Assembly: GCA_037127255.1 (NCBI GenBank)
Contig: JBANSL010000012.1
Span: 22,020,615-22,084,614, forward strand
Direction: 5' to 3'
DNA: 64,000 nucleotides
Origin: Persicaria tinctoria
Taxonomy: Eukaryota; Streptophyta; Magnoliopsida; Caryophyllales; Polygonaceae
A program made the position numbers and the translations under genes. Below are positions 47,044-58,200 of the stretch, piece by piece (within the stretch, counting starts at the first letter, position 1; every line of letters begins with the position of its first letter). The notes under the pieces are model-generated. The model searched no databases, was not told the origin of the DNA, and worked only from the letters and a program-made list of their open reading frames with translations.

Positions 47044-49980
47044 GTCGAGCCATGGACCATCCATTCGGGAAGGTTCAAACGCTTTCGAGGTCAGTCCGAG
47101 GTAAGTAGAAGGTAAATTTTCTTTATTTTGTCTTTTTTTCATTCTAAATAATAAATCCAAGGATCTAATAGACTTCCACGAGTTGTAGGAGAGTCTCCGC
47201 GAGTCGCGGTGGCCGTCCCAAGGCTTAGTGGCTTTCTCTGCAAAGCGTCACGACTCGTGAGATGCTTCCACGACTCGTGACATCCTGTCTAAAAAAAAAG
47301 AAAAAAAGGCGAGAGACGACGCTTCTCTTCTCCTCTCACGCGGAACCCCAGCTCCAGTCTTCCCTCTCGCTCTCGTCCCCTGGCGCATCCGTCCCCGACC
47401 TAACTCAAGCCATCTCCAGATCTCCACCCCCTTGCTTCTTCATCGGCGCGGTACCACCAGCCCACCTCCTTCCTTTTCGCCATCTCTGCCTATCACCGTC
47501 GGGCACCCCTTTTCCCCTCGCCGGATCCCCGTCCGGCGTCGCCTCACGACCCCTCACCTCTAACTGGCGCCCTCATCTCCTTCTCTGTTCATCTCTTCCG
47601 CCAGCAGCCTCCACACCTCGCCGGAGCTCTGAAACGTCGGTGCTCCACCACCATCTCCATCATCACACCACCACTTGATGCTCGTGCCTGCGGCCTGCCT
47701 GCCTCTCTCCAAACTATAAGTCTAATCCCGAGTCTGCGAATCCTGAATTCGGATAGGCAGGTATGTCTTTCTAATTTCCAGTTTGATCTGTAATGCAATG
47801 GTGTTGATTTTGCTGAGTTGAGGTCTGTTACTTTTAAGGATATGGTGTTGTTGGAAATTGCTTGTGCGATTGTTATCATTGGCCATGATTGATCTCCTGA
47901 TTTAATGGAAAAGGGTTCTGAATCGATTTTGATAGAATTGCTAGTATTTTATTTTCAATTGTGAGTTGAATTGTCCATTCTCTGTTGAGATTGTGGGAAG
48001 CTGTTGGTATTTGTAGCTCATCACTTCTCTATTGATTTTTGGACTGCTTAGAGTGAAATTGTTTTGATCTGAAGATTGATGCCCCACTATAGTTGCTTTC
48101 CTAGCCCTTACCAGTGGAAATGAATTTAGAAGTGGACTTTGACTAATTCTTATAAGCTGAATTTGATCACTTTAGCTTAAAATTTTGGTTGTTCGCCCAC
48201 TTGAATTGCTGGAAGCAATGATTGCTGGACAAGGCTTTCCTGTTGGATAGTTTGGATGATCATGTAATTGGGTTGATGCTTGTTCTATTCATATTCTTGG
48301 ATGATATATTTGTTTGAATGTTGGACTATGCTTGTTTGTGGTGTGTTCTCTTTGTTTTGTGTCTTGGCCAGGACCTTTTGCAAAGGAGACGATGCCTATA
48401 TTTTTCCGACTTCAAGACGGGTCATAAATGCCAATTGCATCCAAGATTTGCTGAAAGTTTATGCTGAACTCCCAAGGCTACTCAATTGCTGAAATTTCAG
48501 GATGTACAAATGGCTCCAACAACACTACCTCCTCTTGTGCTGAATTTTGCTCAGAATGCCTAATATATTTGGTGAGTTCCTCTTCCCTTACTCTTTCTTT
48601 TTCTCTACTTTGGGGACAAAGTAGGTTTTAAGCATGGGGTGAGGGTAACTCACTTGCAACTCACTTATAGTTCACGTGTAGCTCCGTTTTTGCATACATT
48701 TTTTTTTTCATTTTTCATGTGCATTCATGCATTGCATTTGCATATAGATGTCTTGAGATGAACCCTTGCTATAAAAATTCCTTGCTCTTCTTGAAGAACA
48801 TGTCTCTTCCTTGATTGAAATTGGTTGATGATATCCTCTAAGGCATGTTAAAAAGCTTGTTATGATCTAGATTGTTGGGTTTATGCTATAATTCTTTCAA
48901 AACTAATCATCTTGAGACTTGTTGAGATTAAGATTCTGAGACAAAAGCCTGTGAGCTTCTGAGCCTAGGACTGAAATTCACGAGTCCTCATTCTTTTGTG
49001 TGTGAATTGCTCATCTTGATTGCTCTATCTTTAGAACTTGCGTTAGAACCTCTTGAGGCCACATATATGACTTGTGTGCATTGCATAAACATGATTGAGG
49101 CAACTTTTGTTAGCCTATTATTTCCCTTCCAACCCTATTATGATATCCTTTGCTTGAAGCCCGTTGAGCCTAATAGCCTATTCATTTGTAGCTCCACAAG
49201 ATTATCCCTAAGCCTATTTTAGCCTCGTTTACCCATTCGGGAAGTAGGATGAAATAGATTTATCTATAGTTTTGTGGACGAGAAGGAATATGTGCTTTGA
49301 GTGATTTATGTATTGAGTGGAGGATTTGTGCTTCAAATGTAAGTTTCTTGTGATGAAGAAACAAAAAGGAAAAAAATAGAAAAGAAAAAAAGAAAAAAAA
49401 AGGAATAAAATTCTTCATCACTAGAGAATTGTTTGTGAAAAGGGAATGTGTTATCAAAAGTTGAGAGTTTGAGCTTATTTGATTATGTGATGTGGTTGTT
49501 GTGAGAAATTTTGTATGTGTTGAAAAAGAAGATGAATTGTGGTGGAAGTTTAGGAAGTAATTCTATTTCCCGGATTTTAGCACCACATGGCCAAAGAATC
49601 CATACCTTTTGTTTCTTACCTTGGCCCCATTACAACCCATGAAAAGACCTCATGATTTATGTTTATGTGCATAGTCCAAGTGGTGGAGAGTTAGGACGCT
49701 AATTCAAGATTATGGGTAGATGAGTCTTCAAGATTTGAGCTAGAGCGGAACTTTTATACCTTAGACACATGAGTGAGAGTGTTCCACAAAATGTCCTATG
49801 TGAGGTCTTGGAATTAATGTTTTGACTTGTCTCTTGCATGATTTACTTACTCTTGTTTTGAACCCAATGTCTAGATCTAAGTGGGCAAACACATTGCTTG
49901 GATAGAAGCCGAAATCTTTCTTGTGAATATTTACACTTGTTCTTGCTTGAGGACAAGCAAGGTTCAAGCATGGGGTGATT
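47044..49980 (+). other. 3' non-coding part of internal domain 2
   Basis: A GC- and CT-rich stretch (about 47290-47710) looks like a captured plant gene leader; its open frames (for example 138 codons from 47262) are low-complexity and not supported. An A-rich run is at 49363-49405. The last ~400 bp is related to internal 1 and ends with AAGCATGGGGTGATT before the 3' LTR. Confidence 0.55.
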
Positions 49981-51314
49981 TGATAGCAACTATTTTAGTC
50001 ATATTTTAGGGTTGCATTTGCATACTAGTTTAGATCATTTTCATGTATATTTATCATATTTTATGCTTTATTTATTTTATTTTGTATTTTCGGAGTCTAC
50101 ACCTAGTTTTTATTCGTTTCAGGCATTTTGAGCAAATATTGAGGAAAATTAAGCTTTAATATGAAGCGGCGATCATATTGGATGAACCCGAGGAGCGAAG
50201 GGCGGAAATTGCTGAAGTTGAGGCTGTTTTGCGGAGTTAAATCTATAATTGGGTGTTGAGTTAGTTTTCAATTATTTAATTTTGTGGGTTGAAAATGTAA
50301 TTTTCTTAAAATTCATATATATACTCCCGTATGTTTAGAATGGAGGGGGGCTAGTTCGAAGACTTTGGCCGCAGTACATGGCTTCGGCCGATCAGTTTAG
50401 CTTTTGTTTCGTTATTTGTTTTTGACGGTATGCACTTTGGATCGAAGACGAAATTCCGGTTTGCATTCTATTTTATTTCAGCGATTTATTTTTGTCTATG
50501 ATTTATTTCGTTGATTATCATATTATGCTTGCTTGAATCTTCGATCTAGGGTTTGGGTGATCCCAATGATAATTTGGTAGCGTTAAGATTGATATTCGTT
50601 TGTTTGTTGATTTGTGATTTAATCCTATTGCGCCAACCCTAATTGATGAAAATTGGTTAGAACTGATTTAGGGTTTGAAATCGAAAGACTAAAACCCTAA
50701 ATTAGAATTTAGATGGTGAATTTAGGCCGAAAAGCTATTGGATCCATCGAAACCATAGGATTAAACCTGAAGTTTAGTTGATCGAAAGTGAAATTAAGCT
50801 TCTTGAGGATTTATAGATTGTCATAGATATTTTAGATGATTTTGATATTGATCGATACCAAAAGGCGACATTGATATGATTATTATCTAGAATTCTAAGA
50901 ACTTAAAGGGTCTAAATTGGTTGCTTGAGTCCAAAAGGTGATTGTTAACCAATTTAGACACATTCGCTTTGATTCCGAAAGAAGATTTGCGATTACCTTA
51001 GACGATCTACCTTCAACAAACTCAGACAATGACACGAATATTAATTTTAATCTTAATCTACAATAGCGTCGTTGTGGTGATCCTTTACCCTAGATTTTCC
51101 TCGTATCCATTGTTTAATACCCATTTTTGCATAGTTGTTTTAGTATTAGTTGGTTACTTTCTCCATTCCATATACTTAGTTCTCCCGTTATTTTTCTTGG
51201 CTTAGTTAAATCTGTTTGAATTAGCAATCGATACCACATAGTCCTTGTGGATACGACACTCGATATACTACAACTGAACCCCATACACTTGTGGGTGTAG
51301 GTTTTAGCCTATCA
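49981..51314 (+). repeat. 3' LTR, type A, intact (1334 bp)
   Basis: It starts TGATAGCAAC and ends GCCTATCA, directly followed by the GGCGC duplication. It is the uninterrupted copy used to reconstruct the empty site of the inverted insert. Confidence 0.9.
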
Positions 51315-51565
51315 GGCGCCTCTTTGTATTATGTTTTACTTCCGCTATTTGTGTAACCTTTGGTTTTCCACGCTTAGACTTATGACAGGTACAGGGGACT
51401 TCCCCGGTGATTCCAACGACCGCTTCGAATTTTGGGTATGAAATCCCACTTTAAAATGTTAGGATAGAATTTCAAAACTTCAACCTGTACTCGGGGCGCA
51501 AGATCCTAACGAGGGGTTTCATCCCTCAAAACGTAACCCGGGAATCATAATCCCGGGCCGTTACA

Positions 51566-52108
51566 ATTTATTGACGTGTTCCTTAGTTTCCTGCTCAAAG
51601 GCTCTCCCCTTGTCCGAAAGTTGCTCAAACATGACACTGGAAAATAATCAAGGAAAGAAAATATAAAAAATTATCCTTCATACGCATCTCTATTCAGTTA
51701 ATTGATAAAGTAACATAGCACCTTTGCTGAGGAGTAAAATCTTATCCTCGGGATTCCTTACAATCACAGGCATCCTTTACGGTGACTGCTCAATTCAAGA
51801 AGATTAAGGAGCTTATAATCCATGCAAAAGAAACACTAACAAATGAAATCCTCCATCAAAGAATAAAAAAAAGTCAGAAAGCAATCATCCATCAAAGAAT
51901 GGACAAGCAAGCAAAACATTAAACAAGGATGATATCCTAACTACCTGTCAATAATTTTTCCGCTGTTAGCGCCAAGTTTGTGTAGCAGTAAGCTTGCATG
52001 GTGCCTTCTATAGAAGTTGAAAGCAACCTCTTTAGGAGCTGCTAAAAAGGCAGCTTCATCTGGAGATTCAACCTCATAAAATGTTTCCCTTATCATCCAA
52101 GCCCCACT
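51566..52108 (-). pseudogene. P4-ATPase (aminophospholipid flippase) pseudogene, 5' part
   Basis: P4-ATPases move phospholipids between membrane leaflets. On the minus strand, exon 52108-51945 encodes the nucleotide-domain signature YEVESPDEAAFLAA and ends SGKIIDR at a good donor. Exon 51821-51722 encodes YKLLNLLELSSHRK, then after a 1-bp deletion RMPVIVRNPEDKILLLSKG. The text from about 51636 encodes VMFEQLSDKGRAFEQETKEHVNKF and runs into the ATTTA target site. The acceptor before 51821 reads AT where AG is needed. So the copy is broken by a lost splice site, frameshifts and the LTR element. Only the middle of the ~1100-residue family protein is present. Confidence 0.85.
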
Positions 52109-54221
52109 CTGTTTCCTGTTATACATTAAGAACATAGGACAAAGCTAATTGAGTCCAAACTATAAGAGAAATCACAAGGTGCTGCACATTTCAAGCCTCT
52201 TTTATTCAAGTAATTTTCTAATGTGCTTACATTAAGCAATTTTCTGCAGAATCAAGCCAAGCTTGAGATAACCAAACCTATTCTGGTTTCATAGCAGTTA
52301 TCAAGGAGAAATACAATCGCCAAAACAATGGATTTAAACGAATTACACACAGAAAAATTATCAATAAATTTACATAAATCTCAATATAACAACGGATTTA
52401 AACGAGTATTAGACTGTCATGCGAACTATAAATATCAAGCAAGTAGTTTAAATGTACCTCAAAATCTTAGGAACATACTTAGAGCCACATGCTTGCTTGA
52501 TATTTATAGTTTAAACAACAGATTTAAACTACTTGAGACAACTGATTTGGTGAGCGTTGAGGCATCAAGTTCTAAAATATCAGACAACAAAAGAAATGCT
52601 TAGAAGTTGAATAGCCAACAAGTCATTTTAAAAAGACATGCTCATTAAGACCATATGAATTGTTATCCAAGATGAGCCCCGAAAAATTCATTTTTAAAAA
52701 GACATGCTCCAACAAACCAAACCTAATGTGAAAATGCACATGAACATGGGTGAAGGAGTAATGCATTGCGTTGCACAACATAAAAATATATAAATAAATG
52801 GAGCCTATTGAAAGAAGAGCATTTATTTGGATTATACACCGGCTTGGGAGAACCTAAGATGTTTAACTTAATGATGACAACTACACAGGAAGTTGTCAAT
52901 CAACCGATAAATCTTAAAGAGCATAAAAATGCCGAAGTACAAACCAGCTTAACAACAACTTCTTCACCGGTCTGCACATTAACACCTACAAGATATCACC
53001 CCCAACAGAAATAAAACATACATGAGAATATGCTTCTAGAATGAGACAAATCAAACTAGCTATATACCTAAATATAGCTCGCCAAATGAGCCACTTTAAA
53101 ACTTTCTCCCAAGTTAAATTTCCCACCAATTACATGATCCATGATTGAAGCTCTAGGGACAGCCAGAACAAGCTTACACAAAAGAAATGCAAGCTTGCAC
53201 ATTTTCCTCTTGAATTGCAATTAAACTGACGTCCTTGCGGATAGAACTTCCAAAGTAATACCCAAGAGTCTGCCTCATTTCAGTTTAGAGAATATATCCA
53301 GATTTTCTAGTCTTTCCTTCCAGAAAATCTCCCAACTCTTCAATAATAGTGTACAGACATAAAACACAACCTAATCAAAATGAATTCCACTACACCTAGA
53401 ATCATAGTGTACAGGCACACAACCTATCAAAATGAATTTCAATACACCAAGATCTAAAACCTACTAAACTAAGAAGAATCGTATAAAATGAAATCCTCAC
53501 ACGAAACAGATTGCTAAAATCCCTAACTTTAAGATACAAGTCCCAATTAGTCGGAACTCACATAAAAAAAGCACTTCAACATAAGAGGCAAAGCATACAC
53601 AGAGAACAACTACACAACGCTTTCAATGCACATAAGAAATGTAAGCAAACTATCAATATCAGGTGAAGCTCATATTCTCCAAACAGTTTTTGCTAAAAAT
53701 CAGAAACATGAACAAGCAAACTACAAATATCAAGCAAGTAGTTTAAATGTACCTCAAAATCTTCACCAGATGATAAGGATTTCCACAAATTAAGATGATA
53801 AGGATTTCCACAAATCAATAGTTGATTCTAGTGGGCTTTTTTGGTATGTCATTCTCGATTACCAATAGAAATTGCAAGTGAGGGTTTATGAACACAACGC
53901 GATAACTTTAGGGTTCCTGAAGACAATGAGAGAAGAGGATTACCGTAGGTGAGGAAGGACGACGGAGACAATCTACATAATATAGATAATAATATACTAT
54001 AAATTTGCACGAAGACAAAGTAACAAACAATCTACAAAAACATGCAATTTTATTATTTTGTAAATTTTCCTGGTATATTATATGTAGATTAAATTAACTA
54101 TTGAATGATGTTCTCACAAAAAAATTACTAAAAAAAATCAAAAGCTTAGGAGTTTAACATCTTTTATTTTATTCAAGATTTTAATTGAATTTTATTTTTT
54201 AAAATATATATACATATAATT
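52109..54221. other. AT-rich DNA, no supported gene
   Basis: It may include introns of the P4-ATPase relic, but I found no further exon. A direct repeat of about 40 bp with ATATCAAGCAAGTAGTTTAA occurs near 52433 and 53717. Open frames of 60-90 codons (52328, 52808) have no recognisable content. Confidence 0.4.
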
Positions 54222-54271
54222 GGTTGGTAATGGTAATACCAGCTTCAGCAAACTCATTACCATTACCAACC
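54222..54271. repeat. Perfect 16-bp inverted repeat (hairpin)
   Basis: GGTTGGTAATGGTAAT (54222-54237) and its exact reverse complement (54256-54271) enclose an 18-base loop. About 70 bp further on, GTCCAGCCCTTT resembles a hAT terminus read outward, so this may be the subterminal part of a truncated hAT element. Confidence 0.75.
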
Positions 54272-55227
54272 GATACCAATTTAAATTGGTTCGGTTGGTA
54301 ACGAATTGGTTGGTTTGTCTTGGTACATTTTGTCCAGCCCTTTCGGCAGCGATGGCTAGCGGCAAGGCTGGGAAGCGACTGCGGTTCCGGTGGCTCAGGT
54401 CGCCGGTGGCCTCGGTTAGATGGATAACAGGTGCGGTGATGGTGGTCAGCGATTGGAGGCGTCCCGGCTCGGGGGAATGGGAGAGAAGATGGGGATCGGC
54501 GGTGACGTTGAATTGGTTTTGGTTGGGAAAACCCTAACATTGGAGGTGTATCTATGCTGGTAGGTCTAAATAAATAAATAAAATAGATTTTCGATTCTTT
54601 TGGATTATGAATCAATAAAAAATAGAGATTAAGAGTAAATAATCGATTTTAAGGAAAAGAAATAAATAAGAGAAGCGGATAAAGGCGGAGATAGATAATA
54701 TATTTCTCCACCTTAGCGGGATGAATATATTTAATTTAATTTCATAAATTAAATAATAAGGGTAGGTGGAGGATTTATGTAATTAAATCCATCATATATT
54801 ATTTCTCTTTAGAATAATTTAATTATTCTAATTTATAGGGGTGGGCACAAATCCCGCAAATTCCGTCCCGGTCCCGTCCCGATCCCGGTGGGATTTCGAA
54901 AAAAAATAGTGAATCCCGTCCCGTAAAAATTATGCGGGACGGGACGCGGGACGACCCGTTCCAATCCCGCAAATCCCGTCCCGCATATATATTATAGTAT
55001 ATTATAAACACTGTTTTTATATTTTATATTAGATTACAGTATATTAGATTGCAATAAATATTATGTTATTACAGTATACTCCGTATTATATAATATATAT
55101 ACTATAGATAGATATATACTCCGTATTAGATTACAAACTGTAATACGGATTATATACAAAGTGTTTCGATTAAAAAAATATATACATACTTTTTTTTTTT
55201 TCAGTAGGCAAACATTGGGAGCCGTTG

Positions 55228-58200
55228 CTAAAAAACCAACCTAACTCCCGGATCATCCTGAAGGATGATTTTACAGAGATCCCTATGGTAGGGAATAGAG
55301 GGTAAGTTACAAATTACACCTGATTTGGCTATATAATCCGCAGTATAGTTTGCTTCTCTAAATATATGTCGGATCTCCACTGATAAAAATTCAGTTGTAA
55401 GCCTTTGGATTTCTTCAATCTGATGTAGAATTTCCCATCTGGGCGACTGTTCTCTGTTGGCTGCTTTGACCAGAATCTGATTATCACTTTCAAGAATAAT
55501 CTTCCTTAGTCCCTTCTGTCTTGCTCTTTGAAGACCTAGAATCATGGCTGAGGCTTCTGTTTGGATTGCTGATCCCACATTAGCTTCTTTGGAAAAAATA
55601 TCAATAACATTTCCTTCAGAATCACGTATGATTCCCCCAGTCTGGCTTTTTCCAGATTGGGTAAACGAACCATCTACATTAATCTTGTAGATAGTCCTAG
55701 GAGGTCTGGTCCATTTGGCTCTCACCCTTCTTATAGCGTTTGATTGTTGCTTTGTGTTGTGTTGTTCTTCCTTGGTCCAATCGGCAATGCTCTGGTTTAT
55801 CACCTGGATCAGTACAGAGGTGCTAGTCGAATCTTTAGACCTGAAAATTTTGTCATTCCTAACATTCCAAATAGACTGCCATATAAAAGCTAGATCAATA
55901 AAGTTAGTGTTAGACGTATTGATTCTATACAGATTTTCACTAAGCGGGCCATGGAGATTAAGGTTTTGGAAGTACATACCTGATTTTTGCTCATATTGGG
56001 CTATGACTTCCCTTGTGTAGGTGCACTTAGTGAATAGATGAGCAGCATCTTCATTTGCATGACTACAAAGAGAGCATTGGCTAGGGACTCTGTTAACATA
56101 CCTGTTAAGTCTGTCAGTCGTTGGAAGACCATCAATCTTGATCTTCCATAGGAGGTTTTTGATGCGAGGGGGGGCCTTAAGCTTCCAAATCCAGCTTTGT
56201 GAGTTATGATCTTGGGGTTGTGTAGCCAGGATTTTCTTCACCGACCTGGTAGTAAATTTACCTGCTGGGTCGGGACTCCAAATCAGGTTGTCTTGAGCCT
56301 GCCACTGGGGGATTTTTAATTGCAGAATCTTGTTGATGACTGCTTGGGGGAAGGTCTGTCCTAATACATCTTCCTTCCAAAGCTTCCTGTCACTGATAAG
56401 AGATTCAACTCTCATGTTAGGATCATTTGTACCTCTGTAGTCTCTAAGGTTGATCGATGGGATCCAGTTGTCTTCCCATACGTTTATAGCCGATCCATTA
56501 CCAACAACCCAGAGGAGACCTTCTTCAAATTTTTTCCTTAGGGTGAGAAGCCTACCGAATTGCCATGAAACGTGTTTTTTGTTGAAGCTCCTTATGCTTT
56601 CTTGTTGGAGGTATTTTTCCTTTATGATTTGTACCCATATGCTATTTTCATTTTTGTATATTTTCCAAAGAAGTTTCATTTGAAGGGCGATGTTTAATTC
56701 CTCTGCTTTTTTAAGGCCTAGGCCTCCAAGCGATTTACTTTTGCAAATGGTATCCCAACTAATCAGAGGGATGTATTTATCTGCTGGTGATTTATTCCAA
56801 AAGAAGTTTCTGTTGATTTGGTCCATTTGGTTAAGAACTCCTTTGGGCAGTAGGAAATTTTGCATTAAGTAGTTTGTTTTGGAGCTTAAGTTTGATTGTA
56901 TTAGCACAGTTCTGCCTGCTTGAGAAAGGGTGGATGCTTTCCATTTTGTGAGTTGTTTTTTCATGTTTTGAATTGCTTCATCAAAAACACTATTTTTGAT
57001 TCTGCCATTGACAAGAGGGATTCCAAGGTATTTTTCAATAGTTTTTGAGACTGGGATACCCATATGGGCTGCCAAATCCCTTGCCAAATTAGGATTAACA
57101 TTCTTAGAGCATTGCAGTGAGCTCTTATTGTAGTTTATGGTTAAGCCTGATAAGTTTGAAAAGTTATTTAATATGTTCTGAATTGTATTTAAGCTGGTAT
57201 GGGCTGCTTTTGCAAATATGATTGTATCATCAGCAAAGGTTAAGAAAGGTATGGGAGTGCCATTTTTAGCCAGTTTAATGCCAATTAAAGCATCATCAAG
57301 AAGTGCTTCATTATGTAATTCCCTAGATAATTCTTCCATTACTAGTACGAATAGGTAGGGGGCTAGGGGATCACCCTGTCTGATTCCTCTATTAGGTTTA
57401 AATTGAGGACCAGGAGTGTTATTGACCAAGACAGAGAAAGAGGTAGTGGTTAAGCATTTCATAACCCAGCTAATCCAAGTTTCATGAAACCCAAATTTAA
57501 ACAGCACTGCCCGAATATAGTTCCAGTTTAATTTATCATAAGCTTTTTCCATATCTAGTTTAAGATCCATGAGTCCATTTTTTCCTTTTTGTTTATGAAA
57601 TGTATGGAAAATCTCATGAGCTATAAGGGTGTTATCTTGAATTGATCTACCCTCCACAAATGCTCCTTGGAAAGGATTGATTAGCTTAGGAAGGATTGGC
57701 TTCAGGCGGTTTGCGATTATTTTTGAGATAACTTTATAAACAGTATTACATAGACTAATAGGTCTGTAGTGATTAATAGAGGTGGGATTTTCAACTTTCG
57801 GTATTAATGCTATAAAAGTTTGGTTTATTTCAGATAACATTTGGCCTGAGTGGAAAAAAGCTTTGACTGCCTTACAACAGGATTGACCTATGATGTTCCA
57901 ATAGCGTTTATAAAATTCAGGAGGATAGCCATCTGGTCCTGGTGACTTGTCATCTGCCATGCTAAAGAGAGTATTTTTTATTTCTGAATTAGTAGGTTGA
58001 GATATGAGTTTAACATTTTCCTCAGTTGTAACTTGGGGTTGGATGTTCCAAACATGATTAGCAGAAACATTGGTTTGATTAGATCCTATGAATCTTTCTG
58101 ACATTTCTTTAGTAATGTGATCTGTGATCAAATCCTGGTCTGTTAGAAGCACATTCTGCTTTGTAGTAAAGGAAGTAGTTGATCTTCTGAAGTTTTTTAT

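Larger units (their letters stand above)
36764..51314 (+). mobile_element. Athila-like compound LTR element (three LTRs, two internal domains)
   Basis: It is flanked by the 5-bp duplication GGCGC (36759-36763 and 51315-51319). The outer LTRs (type A) start TGATAGCAACT and end GCCTATCA. The order is LTR-A (36764-40169), internal 1 (40170-42950), LTR-B (42951-46342), internal 2 (46343-49980), LTR-A (49981-51314). Both internal domains start with an Asp-tRNA primer site and end with AAGCATGGGG- or AAGTATGGGG-type tracts just before TGATAGC. These ends, the primer type and the tract fit the Athila lineage of Ty3-type elements. Neither internal domain has polymerase, so it depends on another element. 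Confidence 0.88.
26383..51565 (+). mobile_element. LARD-like non-autonomous LTR element, hosting nested insertions
   Basis: The whole element is bounded by the 5-bp duplication ATTTA (26378-26382 and 51566-51570). It starts TGTAAAGGCTC, ends GGCCGTTACA, and has a Met-tRNA primer site and a purine-rich tract before the 3' LTR. The internal domain (28535-33763) has no gag or pol, which fits a large retrotransposon derivative (LARD) mobilised by a Ty3-type relative. Without the nested Athila-like compound the 3' LTR is about 3.25 kb. The element sits inside an exon of a P4-ATPase pseudogene. Confidence 0.9.
33764..51565 (+). repeat. 3' LTR of the LARD element, split by the Athila-like compound
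   Basis: The parts are 33764-36763 and 51320-51565, separated by the nested element 36764-51314 and its GGCGC duplication. The first 2.1 kb matches the 5' LTR closely; the next 0.9 kb and part of the last 246 bp are found only here. A 73-bp tandem duplication lies at 36352-36494. The LTR ends GGCCGTTACA. Confidence 0.88.

Noticed and set aside
47262..47678. 138-codon Ser/Pro-rich frame
   Set aside because: It comes from a CT-rich leader-like tract in internal 2 with no conserved motif.
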